Assembly (NCBI GenBank): GCA_014304875.1
Contig: JACRUD010000145.1
Location: 1 to 32,209 of the forward strand
Source of the DNA: Vulcanimicrobiota bacterium
Lineage (GTDB): Bacteria; Vulcanimicrobiota; Vulcanimicrobiia; Eremiobacterales; Eremiobacteraceae
DNA length: 32,209 nt
Direction of reading: 5' to 3'
Below, piece by piece: positions 19,469 to 28,289 of the stretch (position 1 is its first letter; each line of letters starts with the position of its first letter). The translations under genes were made by a program, and so were the position numbers. Under the pieces are notes generated by a model. It ran no database searches. It saw nothing but the letters and a program-made list of their open reading frames with translations, and was not told the DNA's origin.

Positions 19469-19490
19469 TTGTCTTAAATGCCTAAGACAA
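19469..19490. promoter_or_regulatory. Perfect inverted repeat TTGTCTTA-AATGCC-TAAGACAA, probable GntR operator
   Basis: 8-nt perfect arms, 6-nt spacer, just downstream of the promoter -10 and upstream of the GntR gene. Confidence 0.7.
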
Positions 19491-19550
19491 TAGGACAGCC
19501 CAACGGCCACCGCAAGGGAACTGAACTTTCGGCTCGAGCCCGCCACGAAG

Positions 19551-19895
19551 ATGCCGCTTTATCTGCAGCTGAAAAGCCAACTGCTCCACGCTCTCACGAG
19601 CGGAGCCATCGCGGCCGGCGACCAGCTTCCGACCGTTCGTGAACTCGCTGTACACCTTGCGATCAATCCGAATACCGTCAATCGCGCGTACGCAGAGCTT
19701 GAATGGGACGGCGTTTTGGCGACGCGGCGCGGACGCGGTACTTTTGTGGCAAGCTCCGCCCGCCCGGCCGATTTCGCGGCGCAAGCCGCCCGACTTCACG
19801 ACATCGTGAAGCGGGCACTAACCGAAGCTGGCGCTTTCGGCTTTGGCCCAGCCGAACTCGTTGAAGCCATCGAACTGCTCGGTCGCGGAGAATAA
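19551..19895 (+). CDS. GntR-family transcriptional regulator, YtrA subfamily
   Basis: PLYLQLKSQLLHALTSGAIAAGDQLPTVRELAVHLAINPNTVNRAYAELEWDGVLATRRGRGTFV; short effector-less C-terminus. The true start may be upstream (CTG 19521). Confidence 0.92.
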   Translation: MPLYLQLKSQLLHALTSGAIAAGDQLPTVRELAVHLAINPNTVNRAYAELEWDGVLATRRGRGTFVASSARPADFAAQAARLHDIVKRALTEAGAFGFGPAELVEAIELLGRGE

Positions 19896-19950
19896 CGATA
19901 AAGACGCTCGTTAACTTTGGAGCACAGCCGCTTGACGGAGGTTTGAAACG

Positions 19951-20979
19951 ATGCCCACCCTATCTTCATCGCGTCCCAAGGCAGCCGCACGCCCGGCGCC
20001 CCCGGCGGTCCGGCCGCCGCAAGTTCGCAGATCCACCTCGGAAACGCGGTGTCATGGCTGATCGCCGGATTGCTTTTGGTCTTAGGAGTGCTGGGGACGG
20101 CTGCAACGGATACTCCTCTCCCGCTCTTCGCCGCGATCATCCTAGCAGCGATCACCGTCGCCAGCCTTCAGATAGCGAAGGCGTGGGAACGAGCCGTCAT
20201 CTTACGCATGGGACGTTTCCAAAGTCTGGTTGGACCCGGCCTTTTCTTGTTCCCGCAGTCGATACCGTTGCTGCCTGGATCGATCAGCGCGTACAGAGAG
20301 CACCTTTACCGCCCAAGAATCGCTGACCAAGGATACCGTGCCGGTTGACGTCGACGCCGTTTTGTTCTGGATCGTGTGGGATGCGAAAAAAGCGGCGCTG
20401 GAAGTGGCTTCATACGGCCAGGCCATCGCATGGGCTGCGCAGACGGCGTTGCGCGACATCATCGGAACGACCGACCTTGCCGACCTGCTTTCGAACCGGC
20501 AGACGGTGGACCAGCGGCTCCAGCAGGCCATCGACGCCCGAACGACGCCCTGGGGCATCACCGTACAGTCAGTAGAGATCCGCGACATCAAGATCCCCGC
20601 CAATTTGCAGGATGCGATGTCGCGCCAGGCGCAGGCTGAACGGGAGCGCCAAGCGCGCGTGATTCTCGGCGAGGCAGAGCGGCAAATCTCCGAATCTTTT
20701 CTCGAAGCCGCCAAAGCGTATGCGGGCAATCCCATCGCGTTGCATCTGCGCGCCATGAACATGCTTTATGAAGGCCTGAAGGAGAAGGGAGCTATGATCG
20801 TCGTCCCCAGTACGGCAGTAGAGACGATGGGCTTAGGCACCATCGCAGGGTTAGCCGCGCTCGGCGGCGCCAGCGCGGGCGGCCCCGGCGGCGCGCTCAT
20901 CGGCTCGCCGGCCGCTGCGGCGACCAGCATCCCGCCGCGCCCGCAGGTAAGCGAAACCATCACCGGAGCGGCGCAATAA
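19951..20979 (+). pseudogene. Slipin (SPFH/stomatin-like) gene with two or three apparent -1 frame shifts
   Basis: SD GGAGG precedes ATG 19951 (frame 1). Homology then runs in frame 0 (AKAWERAVILRMGRFQSLVGPGLFL), frame 2 (VPAVDTVAAWIDQRVQRA) and frame 1 (FTAQESLTKDTVPVDVDAVLFW...MLYEGLKEKGAMIVVPSTAVETMGLG). Confidence 0.85.
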
Positions 20980-21698
20980 TGGCGAGCGACGCCCTCAGCG
21001 GGCCGCCTGGACGCGTGAACGGATTGGCGACCTACTTTTCCATCGTCCCGACACCGAAAGCAGCCTTCGCTCAGCTCGCCCGCACGCCGATGTGGGGGTG
21101 GGCCGCCGTGGCCGGCATCGTCTTGACGTTGATCGGATCCGTCCTTGCCGCGCCGGCGACCGCGCATTTCGCACAGATCATGCAGCAGCAGCGCCTCGCG
21201 CAGCTACCTGCCGACCAGCGGCAGCAAGCTGCGGCGGCCATGGCGGCAAGCGCTTCGTTCGTGAACTTCTTTATCGCCGCAGGCGGAGTCGTCACGCCGT
21301 GGATCGTCTGGCTTGTCACGGCCGCCATATTTCTTGCCGGGGCAGCGCTCCTCGGCGGGCAGGCACGCTGGAAGCTTGCTTGGGTCGCCGCCGTCAATGC
21401 CTACGTGATCTCCGCCATCGCGGCAGTTATCTATGGCATCATTCTGCGTTTGCGAGGACCGCTGAGCGTCAACAGCACCGCAGACGTCTACGTGCTGCCG
21501 TCTCTCTCCCAGTTCGTGCACGGCAGCGTCAAACTGGCGGCGTTCCTTGCCGCGTACAACGTGATGTACATCTGGTATTACATCGTCGCCATCATCGCTT
21601 TGGAACAAATATTGAAGCTGAGGCGAAGCGCAGCCATCGGCACGGGCATCGCCGTGAGCCTCTTATCGGCCGGGTATGCCGCTCTTGTCTCGCGCTAG
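20979..21698 (+). CDS. Yip1-domain-like integral membrane protein
   Basis: N-terminal FSIVPTPKAAFAQLARTPMWGWAAV followed by several TM helices. Confidence 0.75.
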   Translation: MASDALSGPPGRVNGLATYFSIVPTPKAAFAQLARTPMWGWAAVAGIVLTLIGSVLAAPATAHFAQIMQQQRLAQLPADQRQQAAAAMAASASFVNFFIAAGGVVTPWIVWLVTAAIFLAGAALLGGQARWKLAWVAAVNAYVISAIAAVIYGIILRLRGPLSVNSTADVYVLPSLSQFVHGSVKLAAFLAAYNVMYIWYYIVAIIALEQILKLRRSAAIGTGIAVSLLSAGYAALVSR

Positions 21699-23106
21699 CT
21701 CCTCCATGCCGCGTTTTTGGTCGCTTGTCGCCGCAGTCGCGACTGCGCTCGCGGTTGCGGCGCCGGCCCTGGCCGACGGCTCCGCCCAGTCGCCTAGCCC
21801 GCTAAGCTTAGCGCAGGCGGTCGACTTCGCGCTGGCACACAACGCTTCGGTCCTGCAAGCCCAAGCGCAGGTCGCTTCCGCCGGTTCGGTTCTGGCGCGC
21901 GACCGCTCGCTGGAGCTGCCGCTCATCGCAGGCCAAGCGCAATCGGTCTTGGACCGCCAAAGCGCGAACAACGCGGGAAGCCTGGCGCAGTTCGGGCTGC
22001 GCCCCAGCCCGAACTTTTCCCAAAACACCGCGCAACTGCTCGGGTCGCAAAACGTCTTGAACTTGACCGACACGCTGCAGGCGAAGCAAGCCAAGCACGC
22101 CTACGACTCCACCGTCGAGAACCTGCGTCTCGCGCGCGAGCAAGTCACCTTGAACGTCGACTCGGGGTACTATGCGCTCGTCCAAAACTCCAACATCGCC
22201 GCCCTAGACCGGAGCGACGAGCTGTACCAGCGTGCGCTGCTGCAGATCGCTCAGGCGAATTTCAAAGCCGGCAGAGTCGCCGGCATCGACACGCTTAAAG
22301 CGCAAGTCCAGCTCACGACGGCGCAGGAACGGCACGCGTCCGCACTCGCTGACGTCGCTGATGCCGGAGAAAACCTTGGGCAGGTGATCGGAGCGCCTCC
22401 GGGCACGAGTTTCATCATCGCCGCGACCGTGCCGCAGCCCGAGCCGAAGACCACGGATCTGGCCGTCTTGCGCGCAACCGCATTGGCCAATCGACCTGAA
22501 GTGGCGATCGCCGGAGCCAACCTGCAAAATGCGCTGCTGTCGAACGGCTTGGTCGATGCTCCGAACCTGCCCAGCGTGGCCTTAAACGGCGGTTACGGCA
22601 ACCAAGTGTCCCCAACCACCAACGCCGCGTTCGTCGATCAATGCATCGCGTCGAACAACAATCCGAACCGCCCGCCGACGATCCCGATCCAAAACTGCTC
22701 GCCCGGCACATCCCACTTCTACAATATCGGGCTGACGTCGACATGGACGCTGCCGATCGTCGATTGGGGGGCGACGCACGCCGCCCATCGCAGCGCGTAC
22801 TCAGCGATCGACCAGCAGCGGGCGGCTTTGGATCTGGCGCGCAACCAAACCACCGTCGATGTCGACCAAGCCGTGCGCCGGCTTCAGGTCGATAAGGAAA
22901 ACGTCGGTTTGGCGCAGGCCAACGCTCGTTTGGCCAAACAAGCCGCCGATATCGCGCAGGTGCAGTACCGATTGGGCGTCATCAGCCAAGTCGACGTCAC
23001 ATCGGCCGAGCAGAGCTACCAGCAGGCCGCTCGCGATCTGCTGGCTGCGCAAGTCGGCTACGCGCTCGCCGTCGACAAAGTCGAATTGGCCACGGGGTCC
23101 TTGTAG
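21676..23106 (+). CDS. TolC-family outer membrane efflux protein
   Basis: Signal peptide; LSLAQAVDFALAHNASVLQAQAQVASAGS; internal duplicated coiled-coil region ending in YQQAARDLLAAQVGYALAVDKVELATG. Confidence 0.92.
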   Translation: MPLLSRASSSMPRFWSLVAAVATALAVAAPALADGSAQSPSPLSLAQAVDFALAHNASVLQAQAQVASAGSVLARDRSLELPLIAGQAQSVLDRQSANNAGSLAQFGLRPSPNFSQNTAQLLGSQNVLNLTDTLQAKQAKHAYDSTVENLRLAREQVTLNVDSGYYALVQNSNIAALDRSDELYQRALLQIAQANFKAGRVAGIDTLKAQVQLTTAQERHASALADVADAGENLGQVIGAPPGTSFIIAATVPQPEPKTTDLAVLRATALANRPEVAIAGANLQNALLSNGLVDAPNLPSVALNGGYGNQVSPTTNAAFVDQCIASNNNPNRPPTIPIQNCSPGTSHFYNIGLTSTWTLPIVDWGATHAAHRSAYSAIDQQRAALDLARNQTTVDVDQAVRRLQVDKENVGLAQANARLAKQAADIAQVQYRLGVISQVDVTSAEQSYQQAARDLLAAQVGYALAVDKVELATGSL

Positions 23107-23108
23107 AG

Positions 23109-24668
23109 ATGCCTAAGTGGGCGATCGCCGGCCTGATCGCCGCCGGAATCGCGCTTGTGGTCATTATCGGCGTCGGATCTCACCGCAGCAACGGCGACGT
23201 GGCCGTCACAGCGATCACCGTCAGGCCGGTTATCTTGATCACGAAGCTGCCGGAAAACGGAGTCGTCGATCTGCCGCAGACGGCGACCATCGCCGCCCAG
23301 ACGGCAGGCAGCGTCGTCAGCATCGAAGCGCGCGGCGGCGAACGGGTGCGCAGGGGTCAGCTTCTCATGAAGTTGGACGATCGCGCGATCTCGGCCAAAC
23401 TCAGCGCCGACGACGCCTCCTTGGCGCAAGCGGCCGCGGCGCTGCGCAAAGCCCAGCAGACCGCCGCAACCGCCGGGGACACCAGTGCGCAGACGGTCGC
23501 GCAAGCACAACAGACGCTGCTGGCGGCGCAGGCGCAGCTGCAGTCCGACGTCAACGGCAAGCGCGAAGGGCAAATCTCCGGCTCAATCTCAGGGGTCGGA
23601 TCGCTGGGAGTCAGCGGCCGGGCGCAGATGGTCCAGCTACAGCAGCAGGTGGAGAGCGCCGATTCGAATCTGCGCACCGCGAAAGAGACGTACGACTCCG
23701 ATCGTCAGCTTTTCAAGATAAACGCGCTTGCCCGCCAGCAACTAGACCGGGACCGCGCCCTGTACGAACAGGCACAGGCGACGAGCGTGTCCGTTCACCA
23801 GCAGTACGATCTGACGGCCCAGCAGTTGCGCGACAACGCGGGGCAACTCGGCAGCCGCATCGAGGCCGACCGCCACGCCGTCGAAAGCGCCCAAGCCGCC
23901 CTGGCCGGCGCCCAGGTGCAGTCCCACCAGGACAAGACGGTGGATGTGGGCTCGGCCGAAGCGGGCGTCGCGTCGGCGCAAGCCCAACGCCAATATGACG
24001 CCCAGCAGTTGGCCGACACCGAAGTGCGGGCGCCCTTTGACGGAGTCATTCAAACTCTCGGCACCGCGCCGTCTGGCTCGGGCACCGCGGCTGCTGCCTT
24101 AGCCGTCGGAGACTCCGTCACCGCAGGGCAGAGCCTTTATACCATTGCGGGGGCCGGCGCCATGGTCGTCAAGGCGCAAGTCGACGAACAAGATATCTTC
24201 GGTGTCAAAATAGGTCAGCATGCTCTGGTCAGCGGCGAAGACTTTCCAGGCTACACTTTAGTGGGAACCGTCACCGCCATCGCGCCGGTCGTGGTCGCGC
24301 AAAGCCAGGGCGGCAATGCGGCCAAGAACGTCGAGACGACCATCGCGCTTTCAAAGCGCTACCCATTTTTGCGTGACGGCATGTCGTGCGATGTCGACAT
24401 CATCACGGGCAAAGCCGTGCGAGCGCTGACCGTGCCGCAGACCGCCGTTCTCGGTGACCGGAACAAGCGCTACGTTTTCGTCGTCCGCGCAGGTATCGCT
24501 CGCAAAACTTCGGTGCGGGAGGGTTTGCGCAACGACACCGACGTCGCCATCACGTCCGGCCTGCGCTCGGGCGACGTGGTCGCGGTCGGCGACGTGAAGG
24601 CGATCAAGGACGGCGTTAAAGTCCATGCAACGGCTGCATCGCCGGCTCCAGCTGCTTCTGCGTCGTGA
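23109..24668 (+). CDS. HlyD/RND-type periplasmic adaptor subunit
   Basis: N-terminal TM, biotinyl-lipoyl-like GSVVSIEARGGERVRRGQLLMKLDD, long Gln/Ala-rich coiled coil, VRAPFDGVIQTLG. Confidence 0.92.
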   Translation: MPKWAIAGLIAAGIALVVIIGVGSHRSNGDVAVTAITVRPVILITKLPENGVVDLPQTATIAAQTAGSVVSIEARGGERVRRGQLLMKLDDRAISAKLSADDASLAQAAAALRKAQQTAATAGDTSAQTVAQAQQTLLAAQAQLQSDVNGKREGQISGSISGVGSLGVSGRAQMVQLQQQVESADSNLRTAKETYDSDRQLFKINALARQQLDRDRALYEQAQATSVSVHQQYDLTAQQLRDNAGQLGSRIEADRHAVESAQAALAGAQVQSHQDKTVDVGSAEAGVASAQAQRQYDAQQLADTEVRAPFDGVIQTLGTAPSGSGTAAAALAVGDSVTAGQSLYTIAGAGAMVVKAQVDEQDIFGVKIGQHALVSGEDFPGYTLVGTVTAIAPVVVAQSQGGNAAKNVETTIALSKRYPFLRDGMSCDVDIITGKAVRALTVPQTAVLGDRNKRYVFVVRAGIARKTSVREGLRNDTDVAITSGLRSGDVVAVGDVKAIKDGVKVHATAASPAPAASAS

Positions 24669-25864
24669 AGCTGGGCGGGTTTTTCGCCTCTGCCGTCGAC
24701 ACGTTGTGGGCGAACCGCATGCGTTCGCTGCTGACGATGATCGGCATCGTCATCGGCACGGCGGCGGTCATCGCGATTTTAGGCATCGGCCAGAGCGCTT
24801 CGAGTTCCATCGGAGCGACGTTGGGCTCTTTCGGCAATCAAGGCGTCATCATCATGCCGGAGCAGGGTTCGCGCCGCGTCGGGCAAGCGCAAATCCAATG
24901 GAGCGACGTCCAAGTGCTGCGCGACGATTGCTCGCCCTGCGGCCACGTGCTGCCGTTTTACGACAGCTATTATTTCATCCGCCATGGCCATACCAAAGAT
25001 GCTTTCGAGCTGGCATCCGACTCAGACTACGTCGTCGACACGCTGGCGATGGCCGAAGGACGCCGCTTCAACTCGGACGACGTCAACGGGGCGCGCCCCG
25101 TGTGCGATCTTCTGTCGGGTGCCAAACAGAAACTCTTCGGCGACGCGCCAGCGTTGGGGAAGTACGTGCGCATCGCCGGCCGCCGTTTTCTGGTCGTCGG
25201 AGTCTTCGCTCCGGCCAGCGCCGGGATCGTGGGCGCGGTCGGCGGCGGGAGCGACAGCATCAACATCCCTTACACCACCTATCACAAGCTGCCCGACACG
25301 GTCATCTTGGGAATACAAGTGTACCCGGCGGCCGGTGCGACGGCCGCTGAGGTGACGGACGAAACGCAGGCGATCCTGCGCCGGCTGCACGGCACCCGCG
25401 TGAAGTATCAGTCCATCGACATCACGCAGCAGGAGACCGTGTTCTTAAACGTCATCAAGTACGTCTCGATCGGGGTCTCCGCCATCGGCGCGATCGCACT
25501 GGTCGTCGGCGGCATCGGCGTCATGAACATCATGCTTGTGTCGGTCATAGAGCGGACCCGCGAGATCGGCATCCGCAAGGCGATCGGAGCGTCGCGCGGC
25601 GATATTTTGCTACAGTTTCTGATCGAGGCGGTGACGATAGCGTTGATAGGCGGTGTGGTCGGCGGTCTGGTAGGGGCCGGCGCCGCCGTCGCCGCGAGCG
25701 CGGTGCTCGTCAAGCAGCTCGCGGGGTCGGTCGCCGCCATTCATTGGCTGTCGATCGTCACGATCGCCCTCGGGACGTCGCTTGCGATCGGGATCTTCTT
25801 CGGTACGTATCCCGCGTTGCGTGCGGCGCGCTTATCCCCCATCGAATGCTTGCGCCATGAGTGA
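24665..25864 (+). CDS. MacB/FtsX-type ABC transporter permease 1
   Basis: [83 protein letters not shown]. Confidence 0.95.
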   Translation: MKLGGFFASAVDTLWANRMRSLLTMIGIVIGTAAVIAILGIGQSASSSIGATLGSFGNQGVIIMPEQGSRRVGQAQIQWSDVQVLRDDCSPCGHVLPFYDSYYFIRHGHTKDAFELASDSDYVVDTLAMAEGRRFNSDDVNGARPVCDLLSGAKQKLFGDAPALGKYVRIAGRRFLVVGVFAPASAGIVGAVGGGSDSINIPYTTYHKLPDTVILGIQVYPAAGATAAEVTDETQAILRRLHGTRVKYQSIDITQQETVFLNVIKYVSIGVSAIGAIALVVGGIGVMNIMLVSVIERTREIGIRKAIGASRGDILLQFLIEAVTIALIGGVVGGLVGAGAAVAASAVLVKQLAGSVAAIHWLSIVTIALGTSLAIGIFFGTYPALRAARLSPIECLRHE

Positions 25865-25870
25865 AGCCGC

Positions 25871-25900
25871 ATGTAGCCACGGACCGTTAGGTCCGTCCCC
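25871..25900 (+). repeat. REP-like palindrome R7
   Basis: ATGTAGCCACGGACCGTTAGGTCCGTCCCC. Confidence 0.75.
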
Positions 25901-25915
25901 CGCGGCCGTGACGAC

Positions 25916-27124
25916 ATGAATAAGATCGCCGAGCTGTGCGGCCAAGCCTTCGACCTCTTCTGGAACAACAAGCTGCGCTCGCTGCTCACCATGCTTGGGC
26001 TCATCATCGGGGTCGGGTCGGTCATCGCGATCATGGCCGTCGGCGACGCGACCAATAAGTCCGTTCAGCATTTGCTTTCGCCCTACTCCCTGGCGTCGAG
26101 CTACATCGCGCCCAAACCCGACCAGCCGGATCCCGAGACCGCCCAAATCCGCTTTGAGGATGCTCGCCGGGTCGCTCGAATGGTACCGGCCGCTGCGAGC
26201 GTGCAGCCGATCCTATCCTTGCCGATGGAGACGCGCGTTCAGCACACGGACAAGACGATTTTGGTCTTCACGGCCGGCGAGGGAGTCGGTTTCGATTCCA
26301 CCCCGTTGTCGGATGGCCGCCGCTTCACGCAACAGGATTTAAGCGCCCATAGGCGGGTGTGCATCATCTCGGCCAACACGCGCGACGAGTTGTTCGGCGC
26401 GGGCGCGCCGGCGCTTGGCAGGACGATCCGGCTGGATGGCAGTTCCTTCACTGTGGTGGGCGTGCAAGCGCCGCCCCAAAGCGCCGGGCTGTTGCAGACC
26501 AACGCCGGCTCGCCGACGGCTTCCATTCCCTACTCGCTGGCGCCGGCGCTCGGCTACCGCTACGTGAACGCGCTCGCGGTAGTCGCGAGCGGTCCGGACG
26601 TCGTCACCCAGACGGGCGACGCAGCCATCGCCGCATTGAAAAAGATCCATGGCCAGCGCTCTCAGTACCAAGAGCGCGATATAAAAACGCTTGACGAGGG
26701 TATCGCCAAGACCTTCGCGGTGCTCACCGGCGTGATCGGCATCGTCGCCGGCATCTCGCTTCTGGTCGGAGGTGTGGGCATCATGAACATCATGCTGGTC
26801 TCGGTCACCGAACGCACCAGAGAGATTGGCCTGCGCAAAGCCATCGGAGCCAAGAGATCGGACATCCTGGCGCAATTTCTGATCGAAGCGCTGCTTTTAT
26901 GCTGCATCGGGGGAATCATCGGCCTAGCCGGCGGGGTCGGCTTGGCGGAGCTCGTGATCCATTTACTGATCGTCAAGCTGACGGGCGCCATCGTTTCGTT
27001 CGCGTGGCTGCCGATCGTGTCGGTCGCCGTCATATTTTCGGTCGGCGTCGGCATCCTCTTCGGCACGTATCCAGCCGTCCGGGCGTCCTATCTAGACCCG
27101 ATCGAAGCCCTGCGCTATGAGTGA
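25916..27124 (+). CDS. MacB/FtsX-type ABC transporter permease 2
   Basis: [82 protein letters not shown]. Confidence 0.95.
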   Translation: MNKIAELCGQAFDLFWNNKLRSLLTMLGLIIGVGSVIAIMAVGDATNKSVQHLLSPYSLASSYIAPKPDQPDPETAQIRFEDARRVARMVPAAASVQPILSLPMETRVQHTDKTILVFTAGEGVGFDSTPLSDGRRFTQQDLSAHRRVCIISANTRDELFGAGAPALGRTIRLDGSSFTVVGVQAPPQSAGLLQTNAGSPTASIPYSLAPALGYRYVNALAVVASGPDVVTQTGDAAIAALKKIHGQRSQYQERDIKTLDEGIAKTFAVLTGVIGIVAGISLLVGGVGIMNIMLVSVTERTREIGLRKAIGAKRSDILAQFLIEALLLCCIGGIIGLAGGVGLAELVIHLLIVKLTGAIVSFAWLPIVSVAVIFSVGVGILFGTYPAVRASYLDPIEALRYE

Positions 27125-27818
27125 CGTCATCGAGATCACTGCGATGACCAAGATCTACGAGATCGGCGACATTAAAGTGGAAGCGCTGCGCGGGGTCACT
27201 TTTACGATCCAGCGCGGCGAGTACGTCGCCATCATGGGGCCGTCGGGCTCGGGAAAATCGACGCTGATGAACCTCATCGGCTGTCTAGACAAGCCGACGA
27301 GCGGGCTTTATCGGCTGGACGGAGTCGATGTCGAAGCGCTGGCGGACGACCAGCTCGCCGCCCTGCGGCTGCGCAAACTTGGGTTTGTTTTTCAAGGGTT
27401 CAACTTACTCGCCCGGACCTCGGCCGTCCGCAACGTTGGTCTTCCGCTTTTCTACGCCGGGGATCGCGACCGTGATGCCAAGGCTGCAGCGATGCTCAAA
27501 CTCGTGGGTTTGGGGGACCGCTTGGACCACCGGCCGAACGAACTATCCGGCGGCCAGCAGCAGCGCGTGGCCATCGCGCGGGCCTTGGTGAATGACCCGG
27601 CCTTGCTCTTGGCCGACGAACCGACAGGTAATCTCGATTCCATCACGGCGGAAGAATTGATGGCGCTGTTCGCCCGCGTCAACGAACAGGGACGGACGAT
27701 CATCATGGTGACGCACGATGAGAACGTCGCGCGTCACGCCCGCCGCATCATCCGCTTGCGCGACGGCCTCATCGTCAGCGATGACCAGGTGGCGGGCCGC
27801 GTCGCGTCGCCGATGTAG
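27117..27818 (+). CDS. ABC transporter ATPase (LolD/MacB type)
   Basis: [25 protein letters not shown] Walker [34 protein letters not shown]. Confidence 0.97.
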   Translation: MSDVIEITAMTKIYEIGDIKVEALRGVTFTIQRGEYVAIMGPSGSGKSTLMNLIGCLDKPTSGLYRLDGVDVEALADDQLAALRLRKLGFVFQGFNLLARTSAVRNVGLPLFYAGDRDRDAKAAAMLKLVGLGDRLDHRPNELSGGQQQRVAIARALVNDPALLLADEPTGNLDSITAEELMALFARVNEQGRTIIMVTHDENVARHARRIIRLRDGLIVSDDQVAGRVASPM

Positions 27819-27845
27819 CGCCGCGATACTTTAGGTCGCCGGCGG
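27813..27845 (+). repeat. REP-like palindrome R8 (degenerate)
   Basis: ATGTAGCGCCGCGATACTTTAGGTCGCCGGCGG; its TAG is the stop codon of the ABC ATPase. Confidence 0.55.
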
Positions 27846-27862
27846 CCGCATCGTCCGGACCA

Positions 27863-27894
27863 ATGTACCGCCGCGGCTTTAGTCGCGGCCCGTC
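27863..27894 (+). repeat. REP-like palindrome R9
   Basis: ATGTACCGCCGCGGCTTTAGTCGCGGCCCGTC. Confidence 0.6.
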
Positions 27895-28234
27895 GTCAAC
27901 CGAAAAAATCACGGGCATGGCAGCGCCAGACTTGACGGGATCCGCCGGAGGGTTACATTAGTGGAGAGCGATTGTGGAGGTAGCCGTGAAACCCACCGCG
28001 CGAGTGATCTCCTGTACGATGTAGATTTTGCTGCCTGGCTCGACAGGCCCGATTGAAGTGGAGTACGCGGCGTCTCTCCACTTTCTTGGACTCTTCTTAC
28101 AGGCGTCGGTCTGGGCGAAGCAACATCAGAGGCCGCTGCTATGTCAGTCTTGCCGCTTCGCGGCACATGGGTTGGCACGTTGGCCGTTAGCCGAACACAA
28201 CAGTGCTGCTACTCCAGTATGAGCCCAAATTTAG

Positions 28235-28258
28235 GAGGCCGGCACCATGGCCGGCCTC
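28235..28258 (-). terminator. Possible terminator hairpin downstream of the TonB receptor gene
   Basis: GAGGCCGG-CACCATGG-CCGGCCTC, 8-bp perfect stem; the following minus-strand U tract is weak (CTAAATTT). Confidence 0.4.
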
Positions 28259-28289
28259 ATCTGCGGGGTTGGTCGAGGTCGCTGGCGCG

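Noticed and set aside
20240-20310. Programmed ribosomal frameshifting in the slipin gene
   Set aside because: No slippery heptamer or SD-like stimulator, and more than one shift would be required; indels are simpler.
23117-23998. 293-aa + strand ORF overlapping the HlyD adaptor
   Set aside because: Alternative frame of the adaptor gene, Arg-rich, no motif.
27909-28178. 89-aa minus strand ORF
   Set aside because: Composition is unlike the confident genes and no family motif is seen; kept only as an unexplained intergenic block.
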